Positions 17,616-26,017 of a stretch of DNA of 64,000 nt are shown piece by piece. The DNA is taken from assembly GCF_036855935.1 (NCBI RefSeq), contig NZ_JASPFK010000001.1, positions 3,164,501 to 3,228,500 of the forward strand, in the 5' to 3' direction. The position numbers and the translations under genes are program-made. Numbering within the stretch: the first letter of the stretch is position 1; the number at the start of each line of letters is the position of its first letter. The notes beneath the pieces were generated by a model. It ran no database searches and was not told the DNA's origin. It saw only the letters and a list, made by a program, of their open reading frames with translations. Origin of the DNA: Sphingomonas sp. LR60. GTDB taxonomy: Bacteria > Pseudomonadota > Alphaproteobacteria > Sphingomonadales > Sphingomonadaceae.

Positions 17616-18370
17616 GCGCTCTTGGTCAGGATGAAGGCGATTAAGAACCCGACAACGGCGATCAGACCTGAATAGTCGTGCGTTGCCTCGGTTGCCTCCG
17701 GGATCATGGTGTCGACCAGCATCGCGAGAATGGCACCCGCCGCTACCGCAGTGACGCCCGCGATCAGGTCCGGGCTGCTACCTGCCAGCGCGACGTTGCC
17801 GATCATCGCGGCGATAGCGGAGGCGACCGCGATGCCGCCCCATACGCCGAAGACGTAGACCGGCGAGCGCCCCGAAGCCTTCATGCCCGCTGCGCTCGAC
17901 AGTCCTTCGGGAACGTTCGACAGGAACACAGCAGCGACCGTCACCGCGCTGACACCCGCGCCGCTGAGGAGGCTGACGCCGATCACGACCGACTCCGGTA
18001 TGCCGTCGAGCAATGCGCCGATCGCGATGGCGGCGCCGGAGTCGCTCTTCGCTTCGGGTTGCCTCTCCTGCGGGTTCGACCCCGACCGCTTCCGGTGCTT
18101 AGCACCGCGCCGAGACACGATGATGTTCGCCGCCGTATAGACGACAGCGCCGCCGAGGAAGCCGATCGCCGTGGAGTCAAAGCCGCCTTGATGGAAGGCC
18201 TCGTCCATCAGGTCGAAGGCGACCGCGGAGATCAGGACGCCAGCGCCGATCGCCATGATGGAAGCGATCAGACGCTGCGGCAGTTTCGCGAACCAGGCGA
18301 TGGCGGCCCCAAGGATAAGGGCCGATCCGCCGACAAGCCCCCAGAACCCGGCCGCCCAAACTCCTGACAT
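17612..18370 (-). CDS. ZIP family metal transporter
   Basis: This 252-residue inner-membrane protein has about eight helices and is likely a divalent metal (zinc or similar) importer. The metal-site helices read GALLDGIPESVVIG and SNVPEGLSSAAGMKA; the first keeps the PES core but has Asp where many ZIPs have His-Asn. A hydrophilic basic loop (RRGAKHRKRSGSNPQERQ) sits between helices 3 and 4. The ATG at 18370 was preferred to a GTG-like extension of six codons. It is coupled to the DUF3253 gene; the pair is probable cargo. Confidence 0.82.
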   Translation of the reverse strand: MSGVWAAGFWGLVGGSALILGAAIAWFAKLPQRLIASIMAIGAGVLISAVAFDLMDEAFHQGGFDSTAIGFLGGAVVYTAANIIVSRRGAKHRKRSGSNPQERQPEAKSDSGAAIAIGALLDGIPESVVIGVSLLSGAGVSAVTVAAVFLSNVPEGLSSAAGMKASGRSPVYVFGVWGGIAVASAIAAMIGNVALAGSSPDLIAGVTAVAAGAILAMLVDTMIPEATEATHDYSGLIAVVGFLIAFILTKSA

Positions 18371-18497
18371 CACGCGTCTCCCTTGCATTACAGGGAACGT
18401 GCGCAGGGGGATGACGCTCCGACGGCCCTAACAATCCGACGCGATGATCCCGATCTTCAGCTTGCGCCCGCCACCCCTCCATGATCGCAGGACCGCC

Positions 18498-18821
18498 ATG
18501 ATCGCCTTGCTCACACAAGCCGCATTAGCCGCCCAATGCACACCTGCGGATTATCTCTGCAATCTGGGCCGCGCGCCAACCTACAGTGAGCAGGAAGCTG
18601 GGCGGATGGCGGCTCAGCGCCTGCAAGCCGAGCGCGAGTTGATCGACCGGCAGGCTGACGCGACCAGAGCGGCAACGAGTAGTCAGGCGGACGCTGCGCG
18701 CGTGCTGCCAAGGCGAGTGGAGAGTTTATCCGCCTCCGGCCAGTGCCGGGAGGCGGCGGAAGTGGCCATGAACGGCGGGAACATCGATCTCGCCCGGCAG
18801 ACGCTCACCCGCTGTCGCTGA
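18498..18821 (+). CDS. Hypothetical small protein, possibly exported
   Basis: The 107-residue product starts MIALLTQAALAAQCTPADYL, a short hydrophobic lead that could be a signal peptide. It is followed by a charged coiled-coil-like segment and a Cys pair near the C terminus (GQCREAAEVAMNGG...LTRC). An extended frame from 18444 exists, but the ATG at 18498 fits better. No family is recognised. Confidence 0.5.
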   Translation: MIALLTQAALAAQCTPADYLCNLGRAPTYSEQEAGRMAAQRLQAERELIDRQADATRAATSSQADAARVLPRRVESLSASGQCREAAEVAMNGGNIDLARQTLTRCR

Positions 18822-19005
18822 GCCGGCAGCGATCTCCTACTATAGGGCCACGCTGTCAGTGAATTGATGGCAGGCCACGATATGCCGATGATCCGTTCGA
18901 CTTTAGTCGTGTTCGGCCGACGCGCTCGACAACGTTAATCGCCCTTTTACCCAGCTTCATCAGCCACATGGCATCTAGTCGCTTCGTCGGAAAGCCGAGC
19001 CTGCC

Positions 19006-20376
19006 ATGCTGAAATGGTTCAAAGAGATTGCACCGATACGTCTGAAGTTCCGGGTTCTTGTGGCGGTGTACGGAGCCCTATCGGGATCGCTTGCCGCGCT
19101 GGTCTGCTACGCCGCGGCCCATTCTTCCGGCGTGACAACATCACCGCTCGTTGCCGGCGCGTTGGCGCTTTTCGCCTTGATCATCGTCGTCACGCTGATC
19201 GCGGCGCACCTCATCTGCACGCCGTACGTCAACACAGTTCTGCGGATGGAAGCGCTAGCCGCCGGAGATTTGGACAGTCCGGTCGCCTACACGCAGCACC
19301 GCGACTGCGTCGGACGGATGACGACCGCGATGGAGAGCTTCCGCGAAAGCTCTCTCGCCGCCGCCGAGTGCAATACCCAGCGGGCGATGGCGTTGGCGAT
19401 GGGCGCAGGACTTAAAGAGATTGCCAGCGGGAACCTGTCGCACCGGATCACGGCGGAACTCAGCGGACCGTTCGCCGAGCTGAAGGATGACTTTAATACC
19501 GCAGCCAGCGAGCTGTCATCGGCCTTGTCGGTGGTGAACACTAGCGCGCTCGGCATCGCAAACGGAGCGCACGACATCCACCAGGCAGCAGACGATCTGT
19601 CGCGCCGCACCGAACAGCAGGCCGCGTCGCTGGAACAGGCCGCCGCCGCCATGCATCAGATCACGACGACCGTTCAGGAAACCGCGGTCAGTGCCGCCCG
19701 CGCCAACGATGCCGTCACACAGGCGCGGGAAGACGCCGGGCAATCCGGCGAGGTCGTGTTGCGCGCGGTCGAAGCCATGAACGGCATTGAGCGTTCCTCG
19801 GCTGAGATCAGCGAGATCATCGCTGTTATCGACGGCATCGCCTTTCAGACAAACCTGCTGGCGCTTAACGCCGGTGTCGAAGCTGCCCGGGCCGGCGGCG
19901 CTGGCAAGGGCTTCGCGGTCGTTGCCAGTGAGGTTCGCGCCCTGGCACAGCGATCGGCCGATGCGGCGAAGGACGTGAAGGCAAAGATCACCGCGTCCAG
20001 TCAGCAGGTGGAGGTTGGCGTGAAGCTGGTGGCGGAAGCAGGTGCCTCGCTGGATCGCATCTCCAACCGCATCGGCAACATCAGCGTTCTTGTCTCAGGC
20101 ATTGCCTTGGCGGCAGATCAGCAGGCTACTGGGCTGCAGCAGGTCAATCAGGCGGTCGCTGAAATGGACGGGGTAACCCAGCAAAATGCTGCGATGGTCG
20201 AAGAAACGATGGCCGCGACCGCCAGCTTGACCCAACAGACAGATCGAATGTCGGCGGAGGCGGGGCGGTTTCGCCTGGGGATCACGGCATCGGTCACGTC
20301 GGCCCCTATGCTGGCTACTGATCGGGCTCCTTCAAGTTTCCGTCGCCCCCTTCGTGCAGCGGCTGCCGGCGGTTGA
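19006..20376 (+). CDS. Methyl-accepting chemotaxis protein with minimal sensor region
   Basis: This 456-residue receptor has two adjacent membrane helices (about 18-40 and 47-70) separated by only a short loop, so there is no periplasmic ligand domain. HAMP-like segments follow (about 70-180, including EIASGNLSHRITAELSGPF), then the cytoplasmic signalling hairpin whose tip reads IAFQTNLLALNAGVEAARAG and GFAVVASEVRALAQRSADAA. No C-terminal CheR-docking pentapeptide is seen. The sensed signal is probably intracellular or membrane-borne. It lies inside the element without other che genes, so it would have to join a host array. Confidence 0.9.
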   Translation: MLKWFKEIAPIRLKFRVLVAVYGALSGSLAALVCYAAAHSSGVTTSPLVAGALALFALIIVVTLIAAHLICTPYVNTVLRMEALAAGDLDSPVAYTQHRDCVGRMTTAMESFRESSLAAAECNTQRAMALAMGAGLKEIASGNLSHRITAELSGPFAELKDDFNTAASELSSALSVVNTSALGIANGAHDIHQAADDLSRRTEQQAASLEQAAAAMHQITTTVQETAVSAARANDAVTQAREDAGQSGEVVLRAVEAMNGIERSSAEISEIIAVIDGIAFQTNLLALNAGVEAARAGGAGKGFAVVASEVRALAQRSADAAKDVKAKITASSQQVEVGVKLVAEAGASLDRISNRIGNISVLVSGIALAADQQATGLQQVNQAVAEMDGVTQQNAAMVEETMAATASLTQQTDRMSAEAGRFRLGITASVTSAPMLATDRAPSSFRRPLRAAAAGG

Positions 20377-20407
20377 TTGACGAGGCGGCCAGTAACCGAC
20401 CGCCTCG

Positions 20408-21001
20408 TCAGCAAACGAACATTGCCTCAACAATTGCTTGCATAAGGACGCCGCGTGGAACGGGTACGCTGACCGACGTCCACCCGACGTTCTGCGCTCG
20501 ACGCAGGCCGTAGAGCCCTATCCACGACCGCCCATGCAGCCGCCATGCTCGTTGCAGCGCCGCCACCGGCATCAGCACGCACGTAGCGGCGGGCGCATGA
20601 GCGTACGCGATGAAGTCAGCAGCTAGCGGCTTCTGCACCCAGCCGGGCGACTTCCGCACCTCGTCGGACCATCGCTCCAGCAAGACGTCCGGCCAATCCT
20701 CTGTCCTGATCTTCTCGTCGACGGTGTACGTCCGCCCACACGCCAGCGTCAGCAGGCGATCGATGCCGCCACGCTGCGCCCAACCGTCGTGTTCAACCGC
20801 GACCGCGGACATCAGCGTGGGGAACGCTCGACGGTAGATCGGCAGCCACCAATCCGGTCCGTAGCTCGCCGCCAAGGCGTGGCTGTCCTCGAACCGATGC
20901 ACGCGGTTGAAGCCTGACGTCCGCGCGTGGCGAGCGACAGGCTGGTGGATCACGCGACCGGGTGAAGCCGGCTGCCACGTCCCGGTGTTATTGATCGCCA
21001 T
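20408..21001 (-). CDS. Hypothetical protein with a PD-(D/E)XK-like nuclease motif
   Basis: This protein of about 197 residues closes an operon of small genes running down from 23149. Around the middle it reads AQRGGIDRLLTLACGRTY then VDEKIR: an Asp on one strand and a D-E-K on the next, the pattern of PD-(D/E)XK nuclease cores. That is a motif-level inference only. The start ATG at 21001 overlaps the upstream gene by 14 bases. Confidence 0.55.
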   Translation of the reverse strand: MAINNTGTWQPASPGRVIHQPVARHARTSGFNRVHRFEDSHALAASYGPDWWLPIYRRAFPTLMSAVAVEHDGWAQRGGIDRLLTLACGRTYTVDEKIRTEDWPDVLLERWSDEVRKSPGWVQKPLAADFIAYAHAPAATCVLMPVAALQRAWRLHGRSWIGLYGLRRAQNVGWTSVSVPVPRGVLMQAIVEAMFVC

Positions 21002-21263
21002 CACGGTCGTCCTCACGGTCGTGGGTGTCTTCGTCGTCGTCGCGCAGATCCTCCAGGTCCGGATCGCCGTCGATCTCGTCCATGCGGTCGATCATGCGCT
21101 CCGTCAGGCGGACCAGCACGTCACGCGGCAAAACCGGGATCGCCGCGAACAGCGACCCCGTGCCGGGCAGATTGCTGGGACGGCTCCACGCTCGTCGTCG
21201 CTCCCGCCGCCACCGGGAACGGCGCTGCGCTGGCGGCGCGGGCGTGTGAAAGGCGTGGCCCAT
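20988..21263 (-). CDS. Hypothetical small basic/acidic protein
   Basis: The 91 residues divide into an Arg-rich N-terminal half, a central helix (VLPRDVLVRLTERMIDRMDE) and a strongly acidic Asp/Glu tail. No family is recognised. The start ATG overlaps the stop of the preceding gene (21263-21496) as ATGA, so it belongs to the same operon. Confidence 0.55.
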   Translation of the reverse strand: MGHAFHTPAPPAQRRSRWRRERRRAWSRPSNLPGTGSLFAAIPVLPRDVLVRLTERMIDRMDEIDGDPDLEDLRDDDEDTHDREDDRDGDQ

Positions 21264-21496
21264 CAGGCGACCTGTCCCAACTGGCGCTGCTCGATCGCCA
21301 GCTTGATCGCCTCCTGTCGGTCAGGTCGTCCAATCAGCGGCGACATGACGCTGGTCAGGTCCTCCGGATGGCACTCGTCGACCATCAGGGCAAGCCGCCG
21401 GCCGGACATCAGCGCATAGCCGCCACCGATCTGCGCCATTGCCGCCAGCCACGCGGCCGGGTCGAAGGTGTCGAGGTGCTTCAGTATGGTGGCCAT
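21263..21496 (-). CDS. Hypothetical small protein
   Basis: A 77-residue protein beginning MATILKHLDTFDPAAWLAAM, with a probable helical body and a C-terminal LIGRPDRQEAIKLAIEQRQL segment. No family is recognised. It follows its upstream neighbour by one base and overlaps the next gene by four bases in the operon. Confidence 0.55.
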   Translation of the reverse strand: MATILKHLDTFDPAAWLAAMAQIGGGYALMSGRRLALMVDECHPEDLTSVMSPLIGRPDRQEAIKLAIEQRQLGQVA

Positions 21497-21497
21497 G

Positions 21498-21731
21498 TCA
21501 GCGGCCCTCCGGCTTGGGCGTGCGGCCGATCTGGAAACCGAGGTGGATGCCAAGCCACTGGATCTGCAAATACCGCACTGGTCCTTCGCCGCCGGTTTGC
21601 AGGCGCCCGCCATCATTGATGCGGATCTCCTGCATGCGCTCGACGTGGATCTCGCCCGAATCATACCATGGTTCGACGGCGGCGATGAAGCGACGCAAGC
21701 CGCCGCTGATCGTGGTTGCGACCGTCGTCAT
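21498..21731 (-). CDS. Hypothetical small protein
   Basis: A 77-residue protein, mainly beta by appearance (GPVRYLQIQWLGIHLGFQIG). No family is recognised. The ATG overlaps the TGA of the preceding gene as ATGA. It is an operon member and probably an accessory function of the element. Confidence 0.5.
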   Translation of the reverse strand: MTTVATTISGGLRRFIAAVEPWYDSGEIHVERMQEIRINDGGRLQTGGEGPVRYLQIQWLGIHLGFQIGRTPKPEGR

Positions 21732-21934
21732 GCGTCCTTCCCTTCGCGCGAGAGAGCCAACAGCTTTTCGGAAAGCTGCCGCGCGAGGCTGGTGAGCCCG
21801 TTCATGGCGGCGCAGAGGCGGTCATCATTCTCGGCGGACGCCTGATCGGCGATGTACGAGGCAAGCATCTGGATGGTGGCCGCATCATGCGAAGCGAAGA
21901 ACACGCCGTCTCGCTGCTGAGTGTTCATGATCAC
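21728..21934 (-). CDS. Hypothetical small helical protein
   Basis: A 68-residue, mostly helical product (ATIQMLASYIADQASAEN). The start is either ATG 21934, which overlaps the upstream stop as ATGA, or ATG 21928. No family is recognised. Confidence 0.5.
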   Translation of the reverse strand: MIMNTQQRDGVFFASHDAATIQMLASYIADQASAENDDRLCAAMNGLTSLARQLSEKLLALSREGKDA

Positions 21935-22443
21935 CCCTCCCTTGTCAGGAACGGTTCGGCTTCGGCGAGCATGGTAGCCGCATCTCGCTCGCTGACCGTT
22001 GCACCTTCGACGTTGACGACGACGGTCAGCATCAGCTTGGCGAGCATTTCGCTTTCAGTGTCTGCCTTCGTCGAGATAATGCGCCGATCCAGCTCGTTGA
22101 TGGCGATGCAGGCCGCGTCATGCGCAGCCGTGCCATCCGTCAGCGTCTCGGCGCGGGTCAGCAGTGCCCTGCGCTCCGTAAGCCACGTGGCATGCCGGTT
22201 CTCGGCTGGCGCCGTGCGGTAGGCGCGTACTGGCACCGCTTGCGCTGCTTCATGCAGGCTATTGCTGAGGGCCTGCGCCATCTCGCCCAAGCCGTCGACC
22301 GCTTCCGCTGCGACGGACGTCTCCGGCGAGGCACCCAAGGAGTCGCTGACGAGCGCGCACAAGGCAGAGATGGACGATGCGGTGCTCGCCGCGGCGAACA
22401 GGCGCTTGTCCGCGATGTGGATCATGTTCGTATCGGCAGCCAT
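21931..22443 (-). CDS. Hypothetical helical protein
   Basis: A 170-residue, Ala-rich helical protein beginning MAADTNMIHIADKRLFAAAS. It is weakly similar in layout to the 98-residue upstream neighbour: both have a hydrophobic Ala/Leu helix then LHEA and a variable tail. No family is recognised. ATG 22443 lies three bases after the upstream stop. Confidence 0.55.
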   Translation of the reverse strand: MAADTNMIHIADKRLFAAASTASSISALCALVSDSLGASPETSVAAEAVDGLGEMAQALSNSLHEAAQAVPVRAYRTAPAENRHATWLTERRALLTRAETLTDGTAAHDAACIAINELDRRIISTKADTESEMLAKLMLTVVVNVEGATVSERDAATMLAEAEPFLTREG

Positions 22444-22445
22444 GG

Positions 22446-22742
22446 TCAGTCCTCCAAGAGGAAGGTGGCGAAGTCGACGAGCGTGGCGACGCCGTTCAGC
22501 GCACCGGCCATGACGGTGGGGTTCACCGCCTTGAACTCGCTGGTGGAGCCGCGCTGGGCAACGGCATCGGCGTCGAAGCAGGCCGAGGCCATCACGGTCA
22601 GGATCGCCGTGGCTTCGTGCAGCATGTCGCGGCTGCGCTCTGCTGGCGCGACGCTGTTCACAACGGCGAACGGGCGCTTGCCGTCCATTTCCCAACCAGC
22701 GAGCGCGTTGCGAGCTTCGATCAAAGGTGTGGTGGCCATCAT
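22446..22742 (-). CDS. Hypothetical helical protein
   Basis: A 98-residue helical product beginning MMATTPLIEARNALAGWEMD. The ATG at 22742 overlaps the upstream TGA as ATGA, which sets the start and discards the longer frame. No family is recognised. Confidence 0.55.
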   Translation of the reverse strand: MMATTPLIEARNALAGWEMDGKRPFAVVNSVAPAERSRDMLHEATAILTVMASACFDADAVAQRGSTSEFKAVNPTVMAGALNGVATLVDFATFLLED

Positions 22743-23149
22743 GCCGCCTCCGCCATCTGGAAGGGTGCGAGCGCGACCGCCATCAGCGAGGCGTGCAGCC
22801 CGGTGGCAGCGATGGCGTAGCTGAGGGCCAAACCGGCGGCATCGATTGCACCGGTGACGGTGGGCTGCGACGTCCACGCTTCGAACGCGGCATAGTCGTC
22901 GCTGTCCTGCGCATGCTTCAGCGCTGCGGATCCGTATTCCTCGCGAATCGCCGTCAGGGCGTCGGCGCGGTACCCGGTGTAGCGGTACGAGCAGTCCTGC
23001 TCACGATGCAGGGCGAAGCCGCCGTGTACATAGCCGCCCTTCGGCGGGTTCTTGGCGCAGGACGCCAGCAGTTTGAGTGCGCGGGGATCTTGCGTCCAGA
23101 CGACGCAAGGGGCCTTGGCCGGGCGAACGCCCAGCGTTACGGTGTTCAT
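22739..23149 (-). CDS. Hypothetical protein, first gene of the small-gene operon
   Basis: A 136-residue product starting MNTVTLGVRPAKAPCVVWTQ, with several Cys and Tyr residues in the first half and a hydrophobic C terminus. An AGAGGTGAT ribosome site precedes the ATG at 23149. It heads an eight-gene minus-strand operon that ends at 20408 and is transcribed divergently from the XRE regulator at 23286. No family is recognised. Confidence 0.55.
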   Translation of the reverse strand: MNTVTLGVRPAKAPCVVWTQDPRALKLLASCAKNPPKGGYVHGGFALHREQDCSYRYTGYRADALTAIREEYGSAALKHAQDSDDYAAFEAWTSQPTVTGAIDAAGLALSYAIAATGLHASLMAVALAPFQMAEAA

Positions 23150-23247
23150 AGCCTATCACCTCTTATCCAGGTGGTTGGGTCAGGCCGGGCGTGAAGGGCT
23201 CAATCTTCACTTCCGGCCGTTCTGATTGCTTTCATATCACCACTAAC

Positions 23248-23267
23248 GGTGGCGAACAAGCGCGAAC
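23248..23267. promoter_or_regulatory. Repeat motif shared with the attR side
   Basis: Within the divergent promoter gap, ggtggcgaacaa, two variable bases and gcgaac repeat the sequence at 43889-43908 (18 of 20 identical). A shorter version is at 43832-43847. These could be binding sites of a regulator or arm sites of the integrase/excisionase. Confidence 0.4.
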
Positions 23268-23285
23268 TGATATAAATGCGATCAC

Positions 23286-23525
23286 ATGATGAAAGTTGAG
23301 CAATGCCGGGCTGCTAGAGCCTTGCTCGACTGGTCGGCGCAGCAATTAGCCGAGTATGCTGGTGTAGGCGTTGCCACGGTGCGCCGTTTCGAAAGTGGTA
23401 GCACCGTCGCTGACACCTCCGTGGATGCCATGACCAAGGCCCTAAATGCGGCGGGTATCAGCTTGATCCCCGCAGGCGCGCCCTCCCCTAACGGCGGTGC
23501 GGGCGTCCGCCTCAGCGTGCGGTAA
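23286..23525 (+). CDS. XRE-family helix-turn-helix regulator
   Basis: The 79-residue protein is almost entirely one Cro/C1-type HTH domain. LLDWSAQQLAEYAGVGVATV holds the two helices, followed by RRFESGSTVAD and a helix ending NAAGISLIPAG. It lies divergent from the small-gene operon across a 136-base AT-rich gap, so it probably represses that operon and itself. Confidence 0.8.
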   Translation: MMKVEQCRAARALLDWSAQQLAEYAGVGVATVRRFESGSTVADTSVDAMTKALNAAGISLIPAGAPSPNGGAGVRLSVR

Positions 23526-23529
23526 AATC

Positions 23530-24000
23530 GTGGAGCTACCAAGTACCCTTCGCCCGTTTGCAGCCGCCGCGATCCCCTTTGCAGCGGTGATCGCCTTTGC
23601 ATCTTCGCCCTTGATCCGCTTCGCCGATCCGACCTGGGTTTGGGCTGGAGGTTATAGCCTAGGTCTTGGCTTGGCGTTGATCCTCCTGTGGGCGACAGTC
23701 GACATCAAGGCGGAGTGGGCAGGATGGATCGGGGGTGCCTTCTTCTTGGTAGGCGCCGCAATCCTATTCCGCGCTGGAGACCGGGCTACAACCATCTCGA
23801 AGGCGAACGACCGTAGGTGTCTCACCATCCAGCAGGATATGCTCAGCGCCCACCCGCGTCTCGCGAACGGACACGATATTTTTCAGGCTCTTGGCTGTCA
23901 GCCGCAAGGGACAGAGGATCGGATTCGAGTACCACCAACGGATCGTGAGCAGCTTGCACAAAGGCCGCTACCATGGGGCGGATACCCGCCCGCTCCTTGA
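23530..24000 (+). CDS. Hypothetical membrane protein
   Basis: This product of about 156 residues begins VELPSTLRPFAAAAIPFAAV, with three hydrophobic helices in the first 95 residues and a polar C-terminal tail. The GTG at 23530 was chosen because the preceding in-frame part overlaps the regulator gene; the frame opens at 23497. No family is recognised. Confidence 0.5.
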   Translation: MELPSTLRPFAAAAIPFAAVIAFASSPLIRFADPTWVWAGGYSLGLGLALILLWATVDIKAEWAGWIGGAFFLVGAAILFRAGDRATTISKANDRRCLTIQQDMLSAHPRLANGHDIFQALGCQPQGTEDRIRVPPTDREQLAQRPLPWGGYPPAP

Positions 24001-24348
24001 ACGTAGGCCTAGCGCCGTCAACGATAAGTCGGGCTACCCACACCTAGGCGCAGTCGGCGCGACCTTCTGTCTGCAGGCGGGATTGGCCCGTAAGTGCGTA
24101 TTGCAGCCAATCGTCAATATGAAATGGCGCGTTTGAGGAAAGCGCGCCTCGCTCAAGGGAGATGGGTTTAAGAGCGAGGCGCGGCAGGTCCGTAGAGACC
24201 TGTCGTCATCTTGGCTGCGTGCGGCCGTCTTGGCAACATCGACGTATAATCTAAGATGGCGTGGAGATGGTGGCCTGCTGTCATCGCGCACCCAGTGCCT
24301 GATCACCCGCCCGATGCGTTGTTTGCTACAATAGCGTAAGGAACGACC
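24001..24348. other. Gene-free stretch holding a strong hairpin
   Basis: No credible frame was seen in these 348 bases. It contains an 11-bp perfect stem, gcgcctcgctc (24144-24154) with gagcgaggcgc (24172-24182), around a 17-base loop, and directly after it a smaller aggtc/gacct hairpin (about 24186-24201). This could be a terminator or a small RNA. Confidence 0.45.
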
Positions 24349-24818
24349 ATGAGCGATCGCAAGCCGATGCCCGCCGCAGGCGGTGATGACATGAAGGGCG
24401 CCCCGGACGGCGTGAACACCGATCCCAGCGGCCGGAGCAAGGAAGGTGAGAGCGGGGTGGTAGCTATCCAAATGGGCGCGAGAACGGCGACGATCGAAGT
24501 GGAGGTTTCCCCAAACACGGCGGCCAGTCCAACATCGGCTATCACGGCGGTGGACAGGCCGGCCAGGACGGCAGCGCCAACCCGAACGCCGCCGCGCAGG
24601 GCGACGACGACTTCAGCGATCAGGGTGAGACCGGACCAAAGCCGGGTCCACGTGGCCCCGATCAAGACGACGACGGATCGCGCGTCCGGACCGAAGTCAT
24701 GCAGGGTCGCACGATCAAGGTTGAAGATACGTCCGGGATCGCCGCGGCTGAGGCGTCAGGGATGACTGGTGTCGAGGGACAGCATGCGTCTGACGAGGAG
24801 GCACCAGGTTCTGGGTGA
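24349..24818 (+). CDS. Gly/Asp-rich hypothetical protein, frame broken by an apparent missing G
   Basis: The first 36 codons read MSDRKPMPAAGGDDMKGAPD...EGESG. The frame then becomes nonsensical, while the neighbouring frame continues a Gly/Asn/Asp-rich hydrophilic protein (GGSYPNGREN, GYHGGGQAGQDG, GIAAAEASGM) to TGA 24816-24818. Adding one G to the run of four at 24454-24457 joins them into one chain of about 156 residues. It resembles small hydrophilic, probably disordered sphingomonad proteins, from memory only. Function is unknown. Confidence 0.55.
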
Positions 24819-24924
24819 TCTTCCAGGCCCGTTTAAGATCACCCTTGGTTTCTTGTACCTTGTGCTGGTCGCCATAGCCACGTTGGCTGTCGCGGTCGCA
24901 GCAGGGTTCGCTGGCACAGTGTGA
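24784..24924 (+). CDS. Small single-helix membrane protein
   Basis: A 46-residue frame with one hydrophobic helix, FLYLVLVAIATLAVAVAAGF, after a basic N terminus (MRLTRRH), giving an N-in orientation. A gaggga ribosome site lies a few bases before ATG 24784. It overlaps the 3' end of the preceding gene by 35 bases in another frame. No homologue is recognised. Confidence 0.45.
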   Translation: MRLTRRHQVLGDLPGPFKITLGFLYLVLVAIATLAVAVAAGFAGTV

Positions 24925-24972
24925 CTTGACCAGAAATGTGGATGGCGGTCGCAAGGCGCCACACACATCAAA

Positions 24973-25113
24973 CTACTCGACCTTGCTATCGCGTGCGTCG
25001 CCCTTGAGGTCGTCGGAGGTCAGATCCTGCTGGCGCTTTCCAAGGATGTCCCGATCTTCCGTTCTTACCAGCGTCATTTTGGCCGCGTTCAGAAGCTTTT
25101 CTTTGTCAGCCAT
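24973..25113 (-). CDS. Small charged hypothetical protein
   Basis: A 46-residue soluble protein (MADKEKLLNAAKMTLVRTED to SDDLKGDARDSKVE) with an aggag ribosome site about eight bases before ATG 25113. Balanced charges and no hydrophobic core suggest a small helical or disordered protein. No family is named. Confidence 0.6.
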   Translation of the reverse strand: MADKEKLLNAAKMTLVRTEDRDILGKRQQDLTSDDLKGDARDSKVE

Positions 25114-25303
25114 TTCAAACATCTCCTGCGCTTTGCACCGGCGACATGCACATTCCGGACGAGAACTAGCTCGGTCTTTCCACTGTCTTCCAGTTAGCCG
25201 CGACTTACGCCGATAGTGATCGAGAATGATCTAGTGTTTCAGCGCCTGGCATGATCGGCACTGGCCATGCAAGCCACGCGGAGCGTCGTTCCTGCGACGT
25301 CGG

Positions 25304-25591
25304 CTAAGCCGCTATCGTCGGAGCGACTGGCGTGATCGAAGCGATCGCAGCCGACACCGCAATGTAGCCTTCTATGCTGTTAGCCGCGATCGCAAGTGGT
25401 CGACCATCGAGCTGCTCGTTGTGGCCGTTGAGAAAGGCTTGGGCCCCTTGCAAGCCAAGTGCTGCCACTGCGACCCTGAGGATCGATCCCTCTCGAGCAG
25501 CCGCCTCGCGAGAGATTTGCGGCCGGCTTGACGAAGACCGGAAGCGGAGCGGCTTGGCAGGTGTGTGCCACTTTGCCTCCTCATCGCTCAT
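25304..25591 (-). CDS. Hypothetical small protein
   Basis: A 95-residue protein with a polar N terminus (MSDEEAKWHTPAKPLRFRSS) and an Ala/Ile-rich C-terminal half. Its ATG overlaps the stop of the upstream gene (25588-25764) as ATGA, which supports both. No family is recognised. Confidence 0.5.
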   Translation of the reverse strand: MSDEEAKWHTPAKPLRFRSSSSRPQISREAAAREGSILRVAVAALGLQGAQAFLNGHNEQLDGRPLAIAANSIEGYIAVSAAIASITPVAPTIAA

Positions 25592-25764
25592 GACGAAGAG
25601 ACCAAAGTCGGGCGATCGACGCCAAAGCTGAGCTGCTTACCCGCGATCAGCGCCGCGTAGCCGCTGGCCCGTCCCGCATGTGAGATCCTAGCCTCGACCG
25701 TTGCCGCGTTTGCTGCCTGCGTAATCGACACCTGGTGGAGGCGATAAAGCTCGTTCATGTCCAT
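25588..25764 (-). CDS. Small ELY-motif protein, paralogue of 26018-26266
   Basis: A 58-residue protein starting MDMNELYRLHQVSITQAANA. An aaggag ribosome site lies seven bases before ATG 25764. It shares with 26018-26266 the pattern M-D-x-x-E-L-Y, a Q/R-V step, an Ala-rich stretch, then S-H and A-S-x-Y-A. Function is unknown. It is coupled to the 95-residue gene downstream. Confidence 0.6.
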   Translation of the reverse strand: MDMNELYRLHQVSITQAANAATVEARISHAGRASGYAALIAGKQLSFGVDRPTLVSSS

Positions 25765-26017
25765 GACCCGGCTCCTTGCTGGCAAGCGGGAGCGCCTTGT
25801 CTCTCAGCTGCCGGCGCTCGCAATCTGGAAGCAGGCAGTGCCATGTATATGGGATGTCGTGGAGCGTCGGACAAGCTGTCGGTTACGCAGAAGCGCACGT
25901 CAGTGGACCCGTTGTAGTTTCCGCAACCAACCCCACATAGAGCGGATCGCTGGCTTACTACCGTAAGCGCCAGCGGCAGAGAGACCCCGTGCTCCCGCTT
26001 ACCAGGGAGCGTTGTCG

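Noticed and set aside
24229..24250. A sigma70-like promoter using tataat at 24245
   Set aside because: A ttggca is present but only about ten bases upstream, too close for a -35 element.
24349..24765. The Thr/Ala/Arg-rich 138-residue frame as a real protein
   Set aside because: After codon 36 it is the out-of-frame reading of a Gly/Asn/Asp-rich protein that resumes in the neighbouring frame.
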